Source: Arthrobacter sp. EPSL27
GTDB taxonomy: Bacteria; Actinomycetota; Actinomycetes; Actinomycetales; Micrococcaceae
NCBI RefSeq assembly: GCF_001512305.1
Contig: NZ_LNUT01000005.1
Coordinates: forward strand, 1,337,774-1,401,773
Direction: 5' to 3'
DNA length: 64,000 nucleotides
Shown in pieces: positions 8,150 through 15,180 of this stretch (position 1 is the stretch's first letter; every line of letters starts with the position of its first letter). The notes beneath the pieces were generated by a model. That model had not been told where the DNA came from and did not search any database. It saw nothing but the letters and a program-made list of their open reading frames with translations. Made by a program: the position numbers and the translations under genes.

Positions 8150-8317
8150 TTAGCGGCCGAAAAGCTTGGCGAAGAAGCCGGTCTTGGTGCTGGCTTCACC
8201 CTCGTGGCCCTTGCAGCGGTCGGCGCTCTTGACGCCGCGCATGACCTGGTCAACGTGCTGGCCGCAGCCGGCCCAAGTGGTCTTACCGCACTTCTTGCAT
8301 GCAACCTGTCGGCACAT
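8150..8317 (-). CDS. 55-residue zinc-ribbon-like mini-protein
   Basis: A short conserved-looking protein starting MCRQVACKKCGKTTWAGCG, with Cys2, Cys7, Cys10, Cys18 and His21 arranged as a probable metal- or copper-binding knuckle, then a basic stretch and the C-terminus GFFAKLFGR. An AAGGAG site lies upstream of the ATG; longer starts give no sensible protein. 36 bases before the start is a CsoR/CstR-type palindrome, so expression may respond to copper or to persulfide stress. Proteins of this kind are widespread in bacteria and are usually uncharacterised; I do not assign a function. Confidence 0.8.
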   Translation of the reverse strand: MCRQVACKKCGKTTWAGCGQHVDQVMRGVKSADRCKGHEGEASTKTGFFAKLFGR

Positions 8318-8353
8318 CTGGTTCTCCTTGTTGGTAGGTCCGTCCTTCCTACT

Positions 8354-8369
8354 ATACCCCCTGGGGTAT
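8354..8369. promoter_or_regulatory. CsoR/CstR-type operator
   Basis: ATACCCC-CT-GGGGTAT, a perfect 7-2-7 palindrome, lies between the mini-protein and the alpha/beta hydrolase gene. G/C-tract palindromes flanked by ATA/TAT are the known target type of CsoR-family (copper, persulfide, formaldehyde) repressors. No CsoR gene is in the window. Confidence 0.65.
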
Positions 8370-8486
8370 GCGCGGCAAAATGCGGACCTGCGGGAACACC
8401 CTGTTCCCTGCCGGCGTTGGTTCCGTACAGTGGCACCAGCGCCGCGCACGCACTGACTTCCGCACCGTACCGAGAGGACCGCTGAC

Positions 8487-9323
8487 ATGGCTTACATCAA
8501 GGTTGGAACCGAAAACAGCACCGACGTCGAGCTCTACTACGAAGACCACGGCACCGGGCAGCCGGTGGTGCTGATCCACGGCTACCCGCTGGACGGATCC
8601 TCCTGGGAGAAGCAGACCACGGCCCTGCTGGGCGCCGGCTACCGCGTCATCACGTACGACCGCCGCGGGTTCGGCAAGTCCAGCAAGCCCACCGACGGCT
8701 ATGACTACGACACCTTCGCCGCGGACCTCAACACCCTGCTCACCACCCTGGACCTGAACGACGCCGTCCTGGTGGGCTTCTCGATGGGCACCGGCGAGGT
8801 GGGCCGCTACCTGGGCACCTACGGCTCGGCCCGGGTGGCGAAGGCCGCGTTCCTCGGCTCACTGGAGCCCTACGTCCTGCAGACGGAGGACAACCCCGAC
8901 GGCGTCCCGCAGTCCGTGTTCGACGGCCTGCTGGAGGCCGTCACCGCGGACCGGTATGCGTTCTTCACCGACTTCTTCAAGAACTTCTACAACAGCGACA
9001 CGTTCCTGGGCACGCCGCGGCTGTCCGAGGAAGTGATGCGCGCCGGCTGGAACCTCGCCACCTCGGGCGGCCCCACCGCGTCCGCGGCCGCGCAGCCCAC
9101 CTGGCTCACCGACTTCCGGGCCGACATCCCCAAGATCGACGTCCCCGCGCTGATTGTCCACGGCACCGCGGACAACATCCTGCCCATCGACGTCACGGGC
9201 CGCCGGTTCGCCAAGGCCCTGCCCAGTGCCGAGTACGTGGAGATCGACGGCGCCCCGCACGGCATGCTGTGGACCCACGCCGCCGAGGTCAACGAGGCGC
9301 TGCTGGGGTTCCTGGGCAAGTAG
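8487..9323 (+). CDS. Alpha/beta hydrolase (non-haem chloroperoxidase/esterase type)
   Basis: A 278-residue alpha/beta hydrolase. The nucleophile elbow is GFSMG with Ser99, the acid is Asp229 in 'HGTADN' and the base is His258 in 'GAPHGM'. The oxyanion motif 'HGYP' is at about 31-34. The sequence resembles cofactor-free haloperoxidases/arylesterases, which in vivo are usually esterases. The ATG has a GAGAGGA site. It is a single gene, followed by copy 1 of the dispersed palindromic repeat. Natural substrate unknown. Confidence 0.88.
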   Translation: MAYIKVGTENSTDVELYYEDHGTGQPVVLIHGYPLDGSSWEKQTTALLGAGYRVITYDRRGFGKSSKPTDGYDYDTFAADLNTLLTTLDLNDAVLVGFSMGTGEVGRYLGTYGSARVAKAAFLGSLEPYVLQTEDNPDGVPQSVFDGLLEAVTADRYAFFTDFFKNFYNSDTFLGTPRLSEEVMRAGWNLATSGGPTASAAAQPTWLTDFRADIPKIDVPALIVHGTADNILPIDVTGRRFAKALPSAEYVEIDGAPHGMLWTHAAEVNEALLGFLGK

Positions 9324-9679
9324 CGGCCCGGGGCTGCTTTCGCGGCACCCTCCGGCCGCCCGGGGGCACATCGACACGGGACACGCCGCCGCCGTCCTAC
9401 ATTACGACGGCGGCGGACACCAAAGTGCCCCCGGACCGCCAGCCCGGCTACCCCGGACACCCGGGGACCTATTGCCCGGGAGCCGCAACAGTCCGACGAT
9501 TAAGGGACCGGGTCCCTCAACCGATATGAGTTGACGCCGGCTTCGAGCCTCCCACCGTACGGGCGGGCTACTTCACATTGGACTGGCACGCCGCCTTCGA
9601 TCGCGGCGCCACCGCGGTGCGGTCAGGCGGCCGCCGTCCGGAGCTATACATTGCGTTTCCAGGCAGAAGAACGAAGACA
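9324..9679. other. 356-bp gap without a gene
   Basis: The gap holds repeat copy 1 (9360-9440), a 15-bp palindrome AGGGACC-G-GGTCCCT at 9503-9517 that could be an operator, and a TATACA -10-like box at 9645-9650 that may serve the secreted-protein gene. No coding signal is seen on either strand. Confidence 0.6.
9360..9440 (+). repeat. Dispersed palindromic repeat, copy 1
   Basis: The outer arms are GGGGGCACATCG near 9362 and CAAAGTGCCCCC near 9420. Between them are ACACGGGACACGCCGCCGCC and a second, inner GC-rich inverted repeat (CGCCGCCGCCGTC with GACGGCGGCGG). Copies 2 and 3 are at 10286-10370 and 45846-45928, all in the same orientation and all intergenic. Confidence 0.8.
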
Positions 9680-10180
9680 ATGTCCATCACCAAGCCACCA
9701 AGAAAGACCCGCTCCCGGGCGGCCAGGATCGCGCTGATTCCCGCCGTCGCCCTGGGGCTCATCGGAGGACCTGTCGCAGCGGCCGGGCCAGCCTTTGCCT
9801 CAACCTCCGAGCGCGGCTGCACAGTCGATCCGCTCAAGCCCATCAAGCACGACAACAAGGACAGAAGCAAAGTCAGAGTGGATTTCCGGATCTATGTGGA
9901 CTGCAATGGCAACAAGACTGTGGAGATCCGCCAGCTGCGCTTCGAAGACGACCGCGGCCGGAATGACGACTTCCTGGGGAAGTCCACGTTCTGGAGGTCC
10001 TTCGATCCCCGTGACGACTCCGTGACGATTCACAGCTACGACCGCGTGCCGAACCTGGACCGCCGGGGCAGCGAGGAGGTTTACCAGCTGGTTTCCTTCC
10101 GCGTCCGCAGCGGCAACAGCGACCATTGGTCCGATTGGACCCGCTGGGAAAAGAGTGACGTGGCCAGGCTCCACCGCTGA
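9680..10180 (+). CDS. Secreted protein of unknown function
   Basis: 166 residues. A basic N-terminus (KPPRKTRSRAAR) is followed by a hydrophobic core and an Ala-X-Ala site (AFA, about residue 40), a clear Sec signal peptide. The mature ~125-residue part is charged, has only two cysteines ('RGCTVD' and 'VDCNGN') that could form one disulfide, and contains repeated Arg/Asp turns ('FEDDRGRNDDF'). I do not recognise a family. The ATG at 9680 begins the signal peptide directly; an upstream in-frame start would bury it. It ends 18 bases before a 28-bp palindrome that should terminate it. Confidence 0.7.
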   Translation: MSITKPPRKTRSRAARIALIPAVALGLIGGPVAAAGPAFASTSERGCTVDPLKPIKHDNKDRSKVRVDFRIYVDCNGNKTVEIRQLRFEDDRGRNDDFLGKSTFWRSFDPRDDSVTIHSYDRVPNLDRRGSEEVYQLVSFRVRSGNSDHWSDWTRWEKSDVARLHR

Positions 10181-10198
10181 TCACGCATCGGCGCACCA

Positions 10199-10226
10199 CG
10201 AGCCAGGGGACATGTCCCCTGGCTCG
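10199..10226. terminator. 28-bp perfect palindrome
   Basis: Two 14-base arms (CGAGCCAGGGGACA and its complement) with no spacer, 18 bases after the secreted-protein stop. It would fold as a hairpin in either transcript; a dimeric-protein site cannot be excluded. Confidence 0.6.
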
Positions 10227-10285
10227 CTTGCTGCTGCAGGCTCCCGACGGCGGCTGGCGGCGGTGCCGGCCCCGGTACCGGCCGT

Positions 10286-10370
10286 CCGGGGGCACATTGA
10301 CACGGGACACGCCGCCGCCATCGTGGATCGCGACGCCGGAGGGCACCAAAGTGCCCCCGGACCGCCGGGC
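10286..10370 (+). repeat. Dispersed palindromic repeat, copy 2
   Basis: Outer arms GGGGGCACATTG and CAAAGTGCCCCC are followed by GGACCGCC. The left 30 bases match copy 1 at almost every position, while the middle is diverged. It lies between convergent genes. Confidence 0.8.
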
Positions 10371-10382
10371 GGCGCAGCCTGA

Positions 10383-11318
10383 CTAAAACAATGCGCCCGT
10401 GACGGCGGACGTCAGGTCGTGGATGACTTCAGTCCGCGCGGGGACGCTCTCCATGCCGGCGCCCTTGGTGTAGATCACCACGGCGTAGGCCTTGCCGTCC
10501 TTGGCGAGGATTCCGGCGTCGTGCAGCGCCCCGTTCAGCAGCCCGTACTTATGGAACACGGTGATGCCGTCCGGGACTGCGGCGGGGATGAGCGACTCGT
10601 TGTTGGTGTCCTGCATGTAGGAGAGCAGCTGGGCGGTGTCCGCGGGCTCCAGCAGCGTCCCGGAGTACAGGCCGCCCAGGATGCGGGCCATCTCCGCGGG
10701 GGTGAGCGTGTTGCTGGTGGCGGCGTAGTCCACGCCGATCGACGCCGCGTACTCCGCCAGCTCCTCATGCCCCACGGCGTCCATGATCAGCGACCAAGAG
10801 TCGTTGTCGCTCTGCTGGATCATGGCCCGCAGCTGGAACTCCGCGGTGTACGCCCCCAGCGGGTCGTCCAGCGAAGCCTCCCCCGTTTCGACCTGGTGGT
10901 AGTAGGCCTCGGCAGCCAGGACTTTGGCGGTGCTGGCCGCAACAAAAGGCGCCTGCACCCCGTATTCGTGGACGTCGGCTGGGTCGGCGCCGTCCGACAC
11001 GTCAACGACGGCGACGCCCACTTGGTAGTCGCTGTTGGCGTCGATCACGGCATTGATCTCGGCCTCGAGTTCCGCGTCAATGGCGGAGGGTGCGGGCGCC
11101 GCGGCGGACGCCGGTGGTGTGGTGGCCGGCGCCTGGCCTGCCGGCTGGCCGGCCGCCGTCGTATGCGCGTGCGCGACGGCGTTGACGCCAGCCCCCAGCC
11201 CTACTGCGCACAGCGCCACCGCTGCCGTTATCGCCAACCTGCCGCGTATCCGGCGGGGAGGCCGGGCGCCGGGGGCGCCGGGGGCGCGCAAATCGGAGGG
11301 CGGTGTGGTCTGTTCCAT
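10383..11318 (-). CDS. Secreted serine hydrolase, class A beta-lactamase-like (paralogue)
   Basis: 311 residues from the ATG at 11318; a GTG at 11330 is an alternative. A basic N-terminus with a hydrophobic segment (about 25-50) is followed by an Ala/Pro/Thr-rich linker and the hydrolase domain. The motifs are STAK (129-132), SDN (170-172) and KYG as the KTG-box variant. The SDN motif is the classical class A form, whereas the paralogue at 7158 has SSN. TAGTGT lies 8 nt before this ATG and there is no Shine-Dalgarno site. The two copies lie 2.3 kb apart, pointing to a local duplication that has since diverged. The role is probably in the envelope; lactamase activity is not proven. Confidence 0.83.
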   Translation of the reverse strand: MEQTTPPSDLRAPGAPGARPPRRIRGRLAITAAVALCAVGLGAGVNAVAHAHTTAAGQPAGQAPATTPPASAAAPAPSAIDAELEAEINAVIDANSDYQVGVAVVDVSDGADPADVHEYGVQAPFVAASTAKVLAAEAYYHQVETGEASLDDPLGAYTAEFQLRAMIQQSDNDSWSLIMDAVGHEELAEYAASIGVDYAATSNTLTPAEMARILGGLYSGTLLEPADTAQLLSYMQDTNNESLIPAAVPDGITVFHKYGLLNGALHDAGILAKDGKAYAVVIYTKGAGMESVPARTEVIHDLTSAVTGALF

Positions 11319-11395
11319 GGCAGTCCACACTAGCCAGGCCAGCTATGCGGAAGCTGTGAGCCGGCTGCCGCCGCGGACAGCCGGCTCAGCTGGGC

Positions 11396-11635
11396 CTAGA
11401 TTTCGTCGTCCCACGTGCCCGCGTCGGCGGCGTCCTCGGGCTTGTCCTCCGCGTCCGGATCCCCGGACCCCACGTAGGCGGCCGGCACCGTTCCCCCGGC
11501 CTGGGTCAGCTGTTCCTCGCGGATGTTGCCTGCCTGGTGCGGTTCGGCGTGCGGCTGGCGGGCCTCGACGGCGTCCGGGTCGCCGGGCCCGCGAAGGCCG
11601 GCCGGGTCGACACCTGGTTCGTTCGGATCTCTCAT
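11396..11635 (-). CDS. Small acidic disordered protein
   Basis: 79 residues (83 if the ATG at 11650 is used). It is rich in Asp, Glu, Pro, Gly and Ala with repeated 'GPGDPDA'/'GSGDPDA' elements and ends TWDDEI, so it is probably unfolded. The start at 11635 is preferred because GAAAGG lies at a good distance. Proteins of this composition are common beside stress genes in Arthrobacter, but I know no function. It is on the same strand as, and 77 bp ahead of, the serine hydrolase. Confidence 0.6.
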   Translation of the reverse strand: MRDPNEPGVDPAGLRGPGDPDAVEARQPHAEPHQAGNIREEQLTQAGGTVPAAYVGSGDPDAEDKPEDAADAGTWDDEI

Positions 11636-11773
11636 GACACTGCCTTTCATCCATGGACAGGGAGGCTTCCCACACTAACGTGGTGCGCGGAGGGCCACGC
11701 CGCCAACGGGCCCGCGGGTACGTCATCAAGCGGGCCAGGGAGTTGACACCGGCAGGCCGGTACGGTTCACTTT

Positions 11774-11809
11774 TTGCATATGCTGAAATAACAGTTCCAT
11801 GATGCGGAA
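11774..11809. promoter_or_regulatory. Tandem TTCC-N7-GGAA operators before uraD
   Basis: Sites TTGC-ATATGCT-GAAA (11774-11788) and TTCC-ATGATGC-GGAA (11795-11809) start exactly 21 bp apart. They are the same motif and pitch as in the urate/glyoxylate region 22-32 kb away. Inferred target of the IclR protein encoded at 37494-38249. Confidence 0.7.
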
Positions 11810-11868
11810 TGCATTGTCCGCATAGCCCTACACCGTGGATGCCAGCATCAAACACGAGGATCCGCCTC

Positions 11869-12366
11869 ATGCACCTTAAAGAGTTCAATGCGGCCGGCCG
11901 GGACGAGGCCGCCGCCGCACTCCGGCCCTGCCTGGACATTCAGCGCTGGATTGACGGCCTGGCCGACGCCCGCCCCTACCCCAGCCTCGACGCGCTCCTC
12001 GACGCCGGACGCCGCACGGCCAACCCGTTCGCCCCGGCCGAAATCGACGCCGCCCTGGCGCACCACCCGCGGATCGGCGAGCGGGCCCAGGGAAACAGTA
12101 CGGAGGCCAAGCTGTCCCAGGCGGAACAGGCCGGACTCGGCGAGGCCGATGCCGCCGTCGCGCAGGCCCTGGCGGACGGCAACCGGGCCTACGAGGAGAA
12201 GTTCGGGCAAGTGTTCCTGATCCGCGCCGCCGGACGCAGCCGCGAAGAGATCCTGGCGGCCCTCAACACGAGGCTCAGCCACACTCCGGAGAAAGAACAG
12301 GAAATTATCGGGCAGCAGCTGCGGGAAATCGCGGTGCTCCGACTCGAAGGGCTGATTGAACAATGA
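11869..12366 (+). CDS. uraD: OHCU decarboxylase
   Basis: A 165-residue UraD protein that decarboxylates 2-oxo-4-hydroxy-4-carboxy-5-ureidoimidazoline to (S)-allantoin in urate breakdown. The catalytic segment 'HHPRIGE' is at 65-71 (His66 and Glu71 are the expected key residues). 'NRAYEEKFGQVFLIRAAGRS' near 105-124 is the other conserved block. The ATG at 11869 has a GAGGA site; longer in-frame starts add non-family residues. It overlaps uraH by 4 bases (ATGA), so the two are translationally coupled. The upstream tandem operator links it to the purine regulon although urate oxidase is 23 kb away. Confidence 0.93.
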   Translation: MHLKEFNAAGRDEAAAALRPCLDIQRWIDGLADARPYPSLDALLDAGRRTANPFAPAEIDAALAHHPRIGERAQGNSTEAKLSQAEQAGLGEADAAVAQALADGNRAYEEKFGQVFLIRAAGRSREEILAALNTRLSHTPEKEQEIIGQQLREIAVLRLEGLIEQ

Positions 12367-12704
12367 GCATGTCCCACGTCACCACCCATATCCTCGACAC
12401 CGGCTCCGGCAAGCCCGCGGCGGACGTCCCGGTCACCCTGCACATGCTCGACGGCGAGCGCTGGGTCCAGATCGCCGAGGGCACCACGGACGGGGACGGC
12501 CGCATCAAGCAGCTGGGCCCGGATCGGCTGCCCACGGGCACCTACCGTCTGGCCTTCGACACGGGCAAGTACTTCGCCGACAGCGGGACCGAAACGTTCT
12601 TCCCCGAGGTCATCCTCACCTTCGGCATCCTGGAGTCGGAGGCCCACTACCACGTGCCGCTGCTGCTGAGCCCGTTCGCGTACTCCACGTACCGGGGCAG
12701 CTGA
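12363..12704 (+). CDS. uraH: 5-hydroxyisourate hydrolase (transthyretin-like)
   Basis: 113 residues, typical HIUase length. The N-terminal signature 'THILDTGSGKPA' (8-19) and the C-terminal signature YRGS (110-113) are both present; they build the active site of the homotetramer that opens 5-hydroxyisourate to OHCU, the substrate of UraD. The ATGA overlap with uraD indicates a two-gene operon. A hairpin terminator follows 27 bases downstream. Confidence 0.95.
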   Translation: MSMSHVTTHILDTGSGKPAADVPVTLHMLDGERWVQIAEGTTDGDGRIKQLGPDRLPTGTYRLAFDTGKYFADSGTETFFPEVILTFGILESEAHYHVPLLLSPFAYSTYRGS

Positions 12705-12731
12705 ACCTCCGTACATCGCGCCACCACATGA

Positions 12732-12757
12732 AGGGCCCGGGGCACCGGGCCCTTTTT
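12732..12757 (+). terminator. Intrinsic terminator of uraD-uraH
   Basis: Stem AGGGCCCGG (12732-12740) pairs with CCGGGCCCT (12745-12753), loop GGCA, followed by TTTT. Confidence 0.88.
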
Positions 12758-12884
12758 GCGTGCCCGCAGCCCATAGCGGGCAGCTATCGCCCATCCGGGG
12801 CGGCTCCATGGGCCGCGCCTGACCCCGCGCTGCTTTGTCACAATCGGTGATTTGGCGCAGGTGGGTCAAATCCGCCGCAATCCC

Positions 12885-12913
12885 TTGACAGTGGCGCGGG
12901 TCACTCCTACTCT
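12885..12913 (+). promoter_or_regulatory. Promoter of the MFS-hydantoinase operon
   Basis: TTGACA at 12885-12890, 17-bp spacer, TACTCT at 12908-12913. The expected start point falls inside the palindrome at 12916-12944, which fits repression. Confidence 0.65.
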
Positions 12914-12915
12914 GA

Positions 12916-12944
12916 TTTTGGGATCCCAAATTGGGATCCCAAAA
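12916..12944. promoter_or_regulatory. Double TTGGGATCCCAA operator (GntR/FCD type)
   Basis: Two copies of GGGATCCC flanked by A/T runs, arranged as TTTT-GGGATCCC-AAATT-GGGATCCC-AAAA; the whole 29-bp block is palindromic except at its centre. TTGGGATCCCAA-like palindromes are known targets of FadR/VanR-type GntR regulators, and a GntR/FCD gene lies two genes downstream start. Confidence 0.75.
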
Positions 12945-13087
12945 GATCGCGAGATGATCCCCGCGCCGCACCCCCATTCGAGCGGCGCTTCGGGACCGGA
13001 CCGGGGACCCCCACCAACTGGCCCCGCCCCCGCGAAACCCAAGTCTTTTCCCCGCCTGCAGTTCTTCCTCTCTGTAAAGGAGAAGTT

Positions 13088-14428
13088 GTGTCACTTCCTA
13101 ACACCGAAACCGCGGTACCGCTGCCGCAGGACAAAACCGGCAAGGACGGCGTGCAACGTCGCACCAACGTCCGCTGGAAAATGTTCCTGCTCCTGCTGGT
13201 CCTGGTCGCCGTCAACTACATCGACAGGGGCTCCATCTCGGTAGCCCTCCCCATCATCCAGAAGGAATTCAACCTGGCGCCCGAGCTGGTGGGCCTCCTG
13301 CTCTCCGCCTTCTTCTGGACCTACGCCCTGATGCAGGTCCCGGTGGGCCTGCTCATTGACAAGTTCGGCCCCCGCAAAGTCATGACGGCGTCCTGCGTCG
13401 GCTGGGGCGCGGCCACCGCGGCCTCCGGCATGGCCGGCGGCTTCCTCAGCATGTTCATTGCCCGCCTGGGCATCGGCGTCACCGAAGCCGGCGTTATGCC
13501 GGCCGGCGGCAAGCTCAACGCCATCTGGATGCACAAGTCGGAGCGCGGACGCGGTGCCACCATCCTCGACGCCGGCGCTCCGCTGGGCGCGGGCCTCGGC
13601 GGCATCATCATCGCCGGCCTCATCGCCTCCACCGGCAGCTGGCGCATCGCGTTCATCATCGCCGGCGCCGCCACGGTCCTCATGGGCCTGGCCGTCTGGT
13701 GGTACGTCCGCGACAACCCCCGCCAGCACCGCGGGGTCAATGACGCCGAGGCCGAGTACATCGAGGCCTCCCACGCGGCCGAAGACGCCGCCGCCGAGCT
13801 CGATGGCAGCAAGGGCAAGCGTGCCCTCCTGCCCTACCTGAAATTCCGCTCCTTCTGGGCCATGTGCTTCGGCTGGCTCGGCTTCAACGGCGTCTTCTAC
13901 GGCCTGCTGACCTGGGGCCCGCTCTACCTGGCGCAGGACAAGGGCTTCGACCTCAAGACCATCGGCTGGTCCACCTTCGTGATCTTCGGCGCCGGCTTCG
14001 TCGGCGAGATCCTGGGCGGCACCATCGCGGACAAGTGGCAGTCCACCGGCGCCTCCGCCAACCGCGTGATGCGCACCCTCCTGGGCATCTCCAGCGTGGT
14101 GGTGATCGGCGGCCTGATCGGCGTCACGGTGGTGGCGGACCCGACGACGGCGGTAGTGCTCCTGTCCGTGGTGATGTTCTTCCTCCGCTGGGTGGGCCTG
14201 TTCTGGAGCATCCCGTCCATCCTGGGCGGCCGCACCAACGCCGGCGTCCTGGGCGGCGCGATGAACTTCAGCGGCAACATCTCCGGCTTCGTGACCCCGA
14301 TCGCGGTGGGCCTCATTGTGGGCGCCACCGGCTCCTACACCTGGGCGCTGCTGTACTTCGTGGGATCCGCGATTGTTATGGGAGCCTCCGTCCTGACCCT
14401 GAACTACAACAAACGGCTACCTGTCTAA
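13088..14428 (+). CDS. MFS transporter (anion:cation symporter type)
   Basis: 446 residues, 12 predicted membrane segments. TM1 reads 'VAVNYIDRGSISVALP', the ACS-family signature. The loop 2-3 motif 'GLLIDKFGPRKVM' and the 'GVTEAGVMPAG' motif of TM4-5 support this. The start is GTG at 13088, with AAAGGAG 5-6 bases upstream. ACS members carry organic anions; the company of a hydantoinase and racemase-like proteins suggests a ureide, hydantoin or carbamoyl-amino acid. First gene of the operon 13088-18191; regulated by the double palindrome at its promoter. Confidence 0.88.
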   Translation: MSLPNTETAVPLPQDKTGKDGVQRRTNVRWKMFLLLLVLVAVNYIDRGSISVALPIIQKEFNLAPELVGLLLSAFFWTYALMQVPVGLLIDKFGPRKVMTASCVGWGAATAASGMAGGFLSMFIARLGIGVTEAGVMPAGGKLNAIWMHKSERGRGATILDAGAPLGAGLGGIIIAGLIASTGSWRIAFIIAGAATVLMGLAVWWYVRDNPRQHRGVNDAEAEYIEASHAAEDAAAELDGSKGKRALLPYLKFRSFWAMCFGWLGFNGVFYGLLTWGPLYLAQDKGFDLKTIGWSTFVIFGAGFVGEILGGTIADKWQSTGASANRVMRTLLGISSVVVIGGLIGVTVVADPTTAVVLLSVVMFFLRWVGLFWSIPSILGGRTNAGVLGGAMNFSGNISGFVTPIAVGLIVGATGSYTWALLYFVGSAIVMGASVLTLNYNKRLPV

Positions 14429-14496
14429 GCTAGCCACACGCGCCTGTTCCTGATGCCGGGAACGCAATGCCAGACAAGAACCGAAAGTGGAGAACC

Positions 14497-15180
14497 ATGC
14501 ACACCGCAGAAGACACCCAGGACAAAGAACGCCCCCTCCGCGAGGCCGTCCGGGACACCCTCCGCAACAGGATCTTCGAAGGGCACTACGTTCCCGGCAC
14601 CAGGCTGGTGGAACGCGACCTCGCCGCCGAATTCAACGTCTCACGCCTCCCCGTCCGCGAAGCGCTGCGCATGCTGCGCCAGGAAGGGCTCATCAGTGAC
14701 CGCGGTGCCCGCGGCGCCGAGGTCAGCACCCTGAGCCCCAAGGACGTCGAGGACCTGTTCGACGTCCGGCAGTCCCTCGAGGTGCTGGCCTGCCGGCTGG
14801 CCGCCACCCGCGCCACCGCCGAGGACCTCCGCGGCCTCCAGGCCATGCTGGACGAGGCCGACCGCTGCCTGGCCAAGGGCGCCGTCATGGAGGCCCACCG
14901 GGCCAACAGCGAATTCCACGACGCCATCACCCGGATCGCGGACAACGGCTTCCTCAAGTCCGCGCTGGAACCGCTCCAGGGCCGCATGCACTGGCTCTTC
15001 CGCCACGTCAGCGACCTGCCCGAACTCATCGAGGAACACCGCGCCCTCTACGCCGCCATCGCCAGCGGCGACCCGGAGCGCGCCGCCGCCCAGTCGGCGT
15101 CGCACATCGGCAAATACCGTGAACAGTTTCCGGAGGATTTCAGCCGGACCGAACCCGCCTTGCATCGGAAGAACTTATGA
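14497..15180 (+). CDS. GntR-family regulator with FCD effector domain
   Basis: 227 residues from the ATG at 14497 (TGGAGA site 3-8 bases upstream); an in-frame ATG at 14467 would add 10. The N-terminal winged helix runs 'LREAVRDTLRNRIFEGHYVPG' (in parts) to 'VSRLPVREALRMLRQEGLI', the classic GntR block. The C-terminal FCD domain has the expected metal-site histidines in 'NSEFHDAI' and in the last helices ('EEHRALYAAI', 'SASHIGKY'). The likely target is the TTGGGATCCCAA pair in front of the operon, making this an autoregulated operon. ATGA overlap with the racemase-like gene. Confidence 0.9.
   Translation: MHTAEDTQDKERPLREAVRDTLRNRIFEGHYVPGTRLVERDLAAEFNVSRLPVREALRMLRQEGLISDRGARGAEVSTLSPKDVEDLFDVRQSLEVLACRLAATRATAEDLRGLQAMLDEADRCLAKGAVMEAHRANSEFHDAITRIADNGFLKSALEPLQGRMHWLFRHVSDLPELIEEHRALYAAIASGDPERAAAQSASHIGKYREQFPEDFSRTEPALHRKNL

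Larger units (their letters stand above)
12705..13087. other. 383-bp gap: terminator and regulated promoter
   Basis: The gap holds the uraH terminator, a GC-rich stretch at 12771-12835, the promoter and the double operator of the MFS operon, and a leader of about 160 nt ending in AAAGGAG. The piece near 12808-12833 resembles part of the hairpin at 25267-25294 (both contain GGGCCG, three bases, then CTGACCCCGCG). No gene is seen. Confidence 0.6.
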
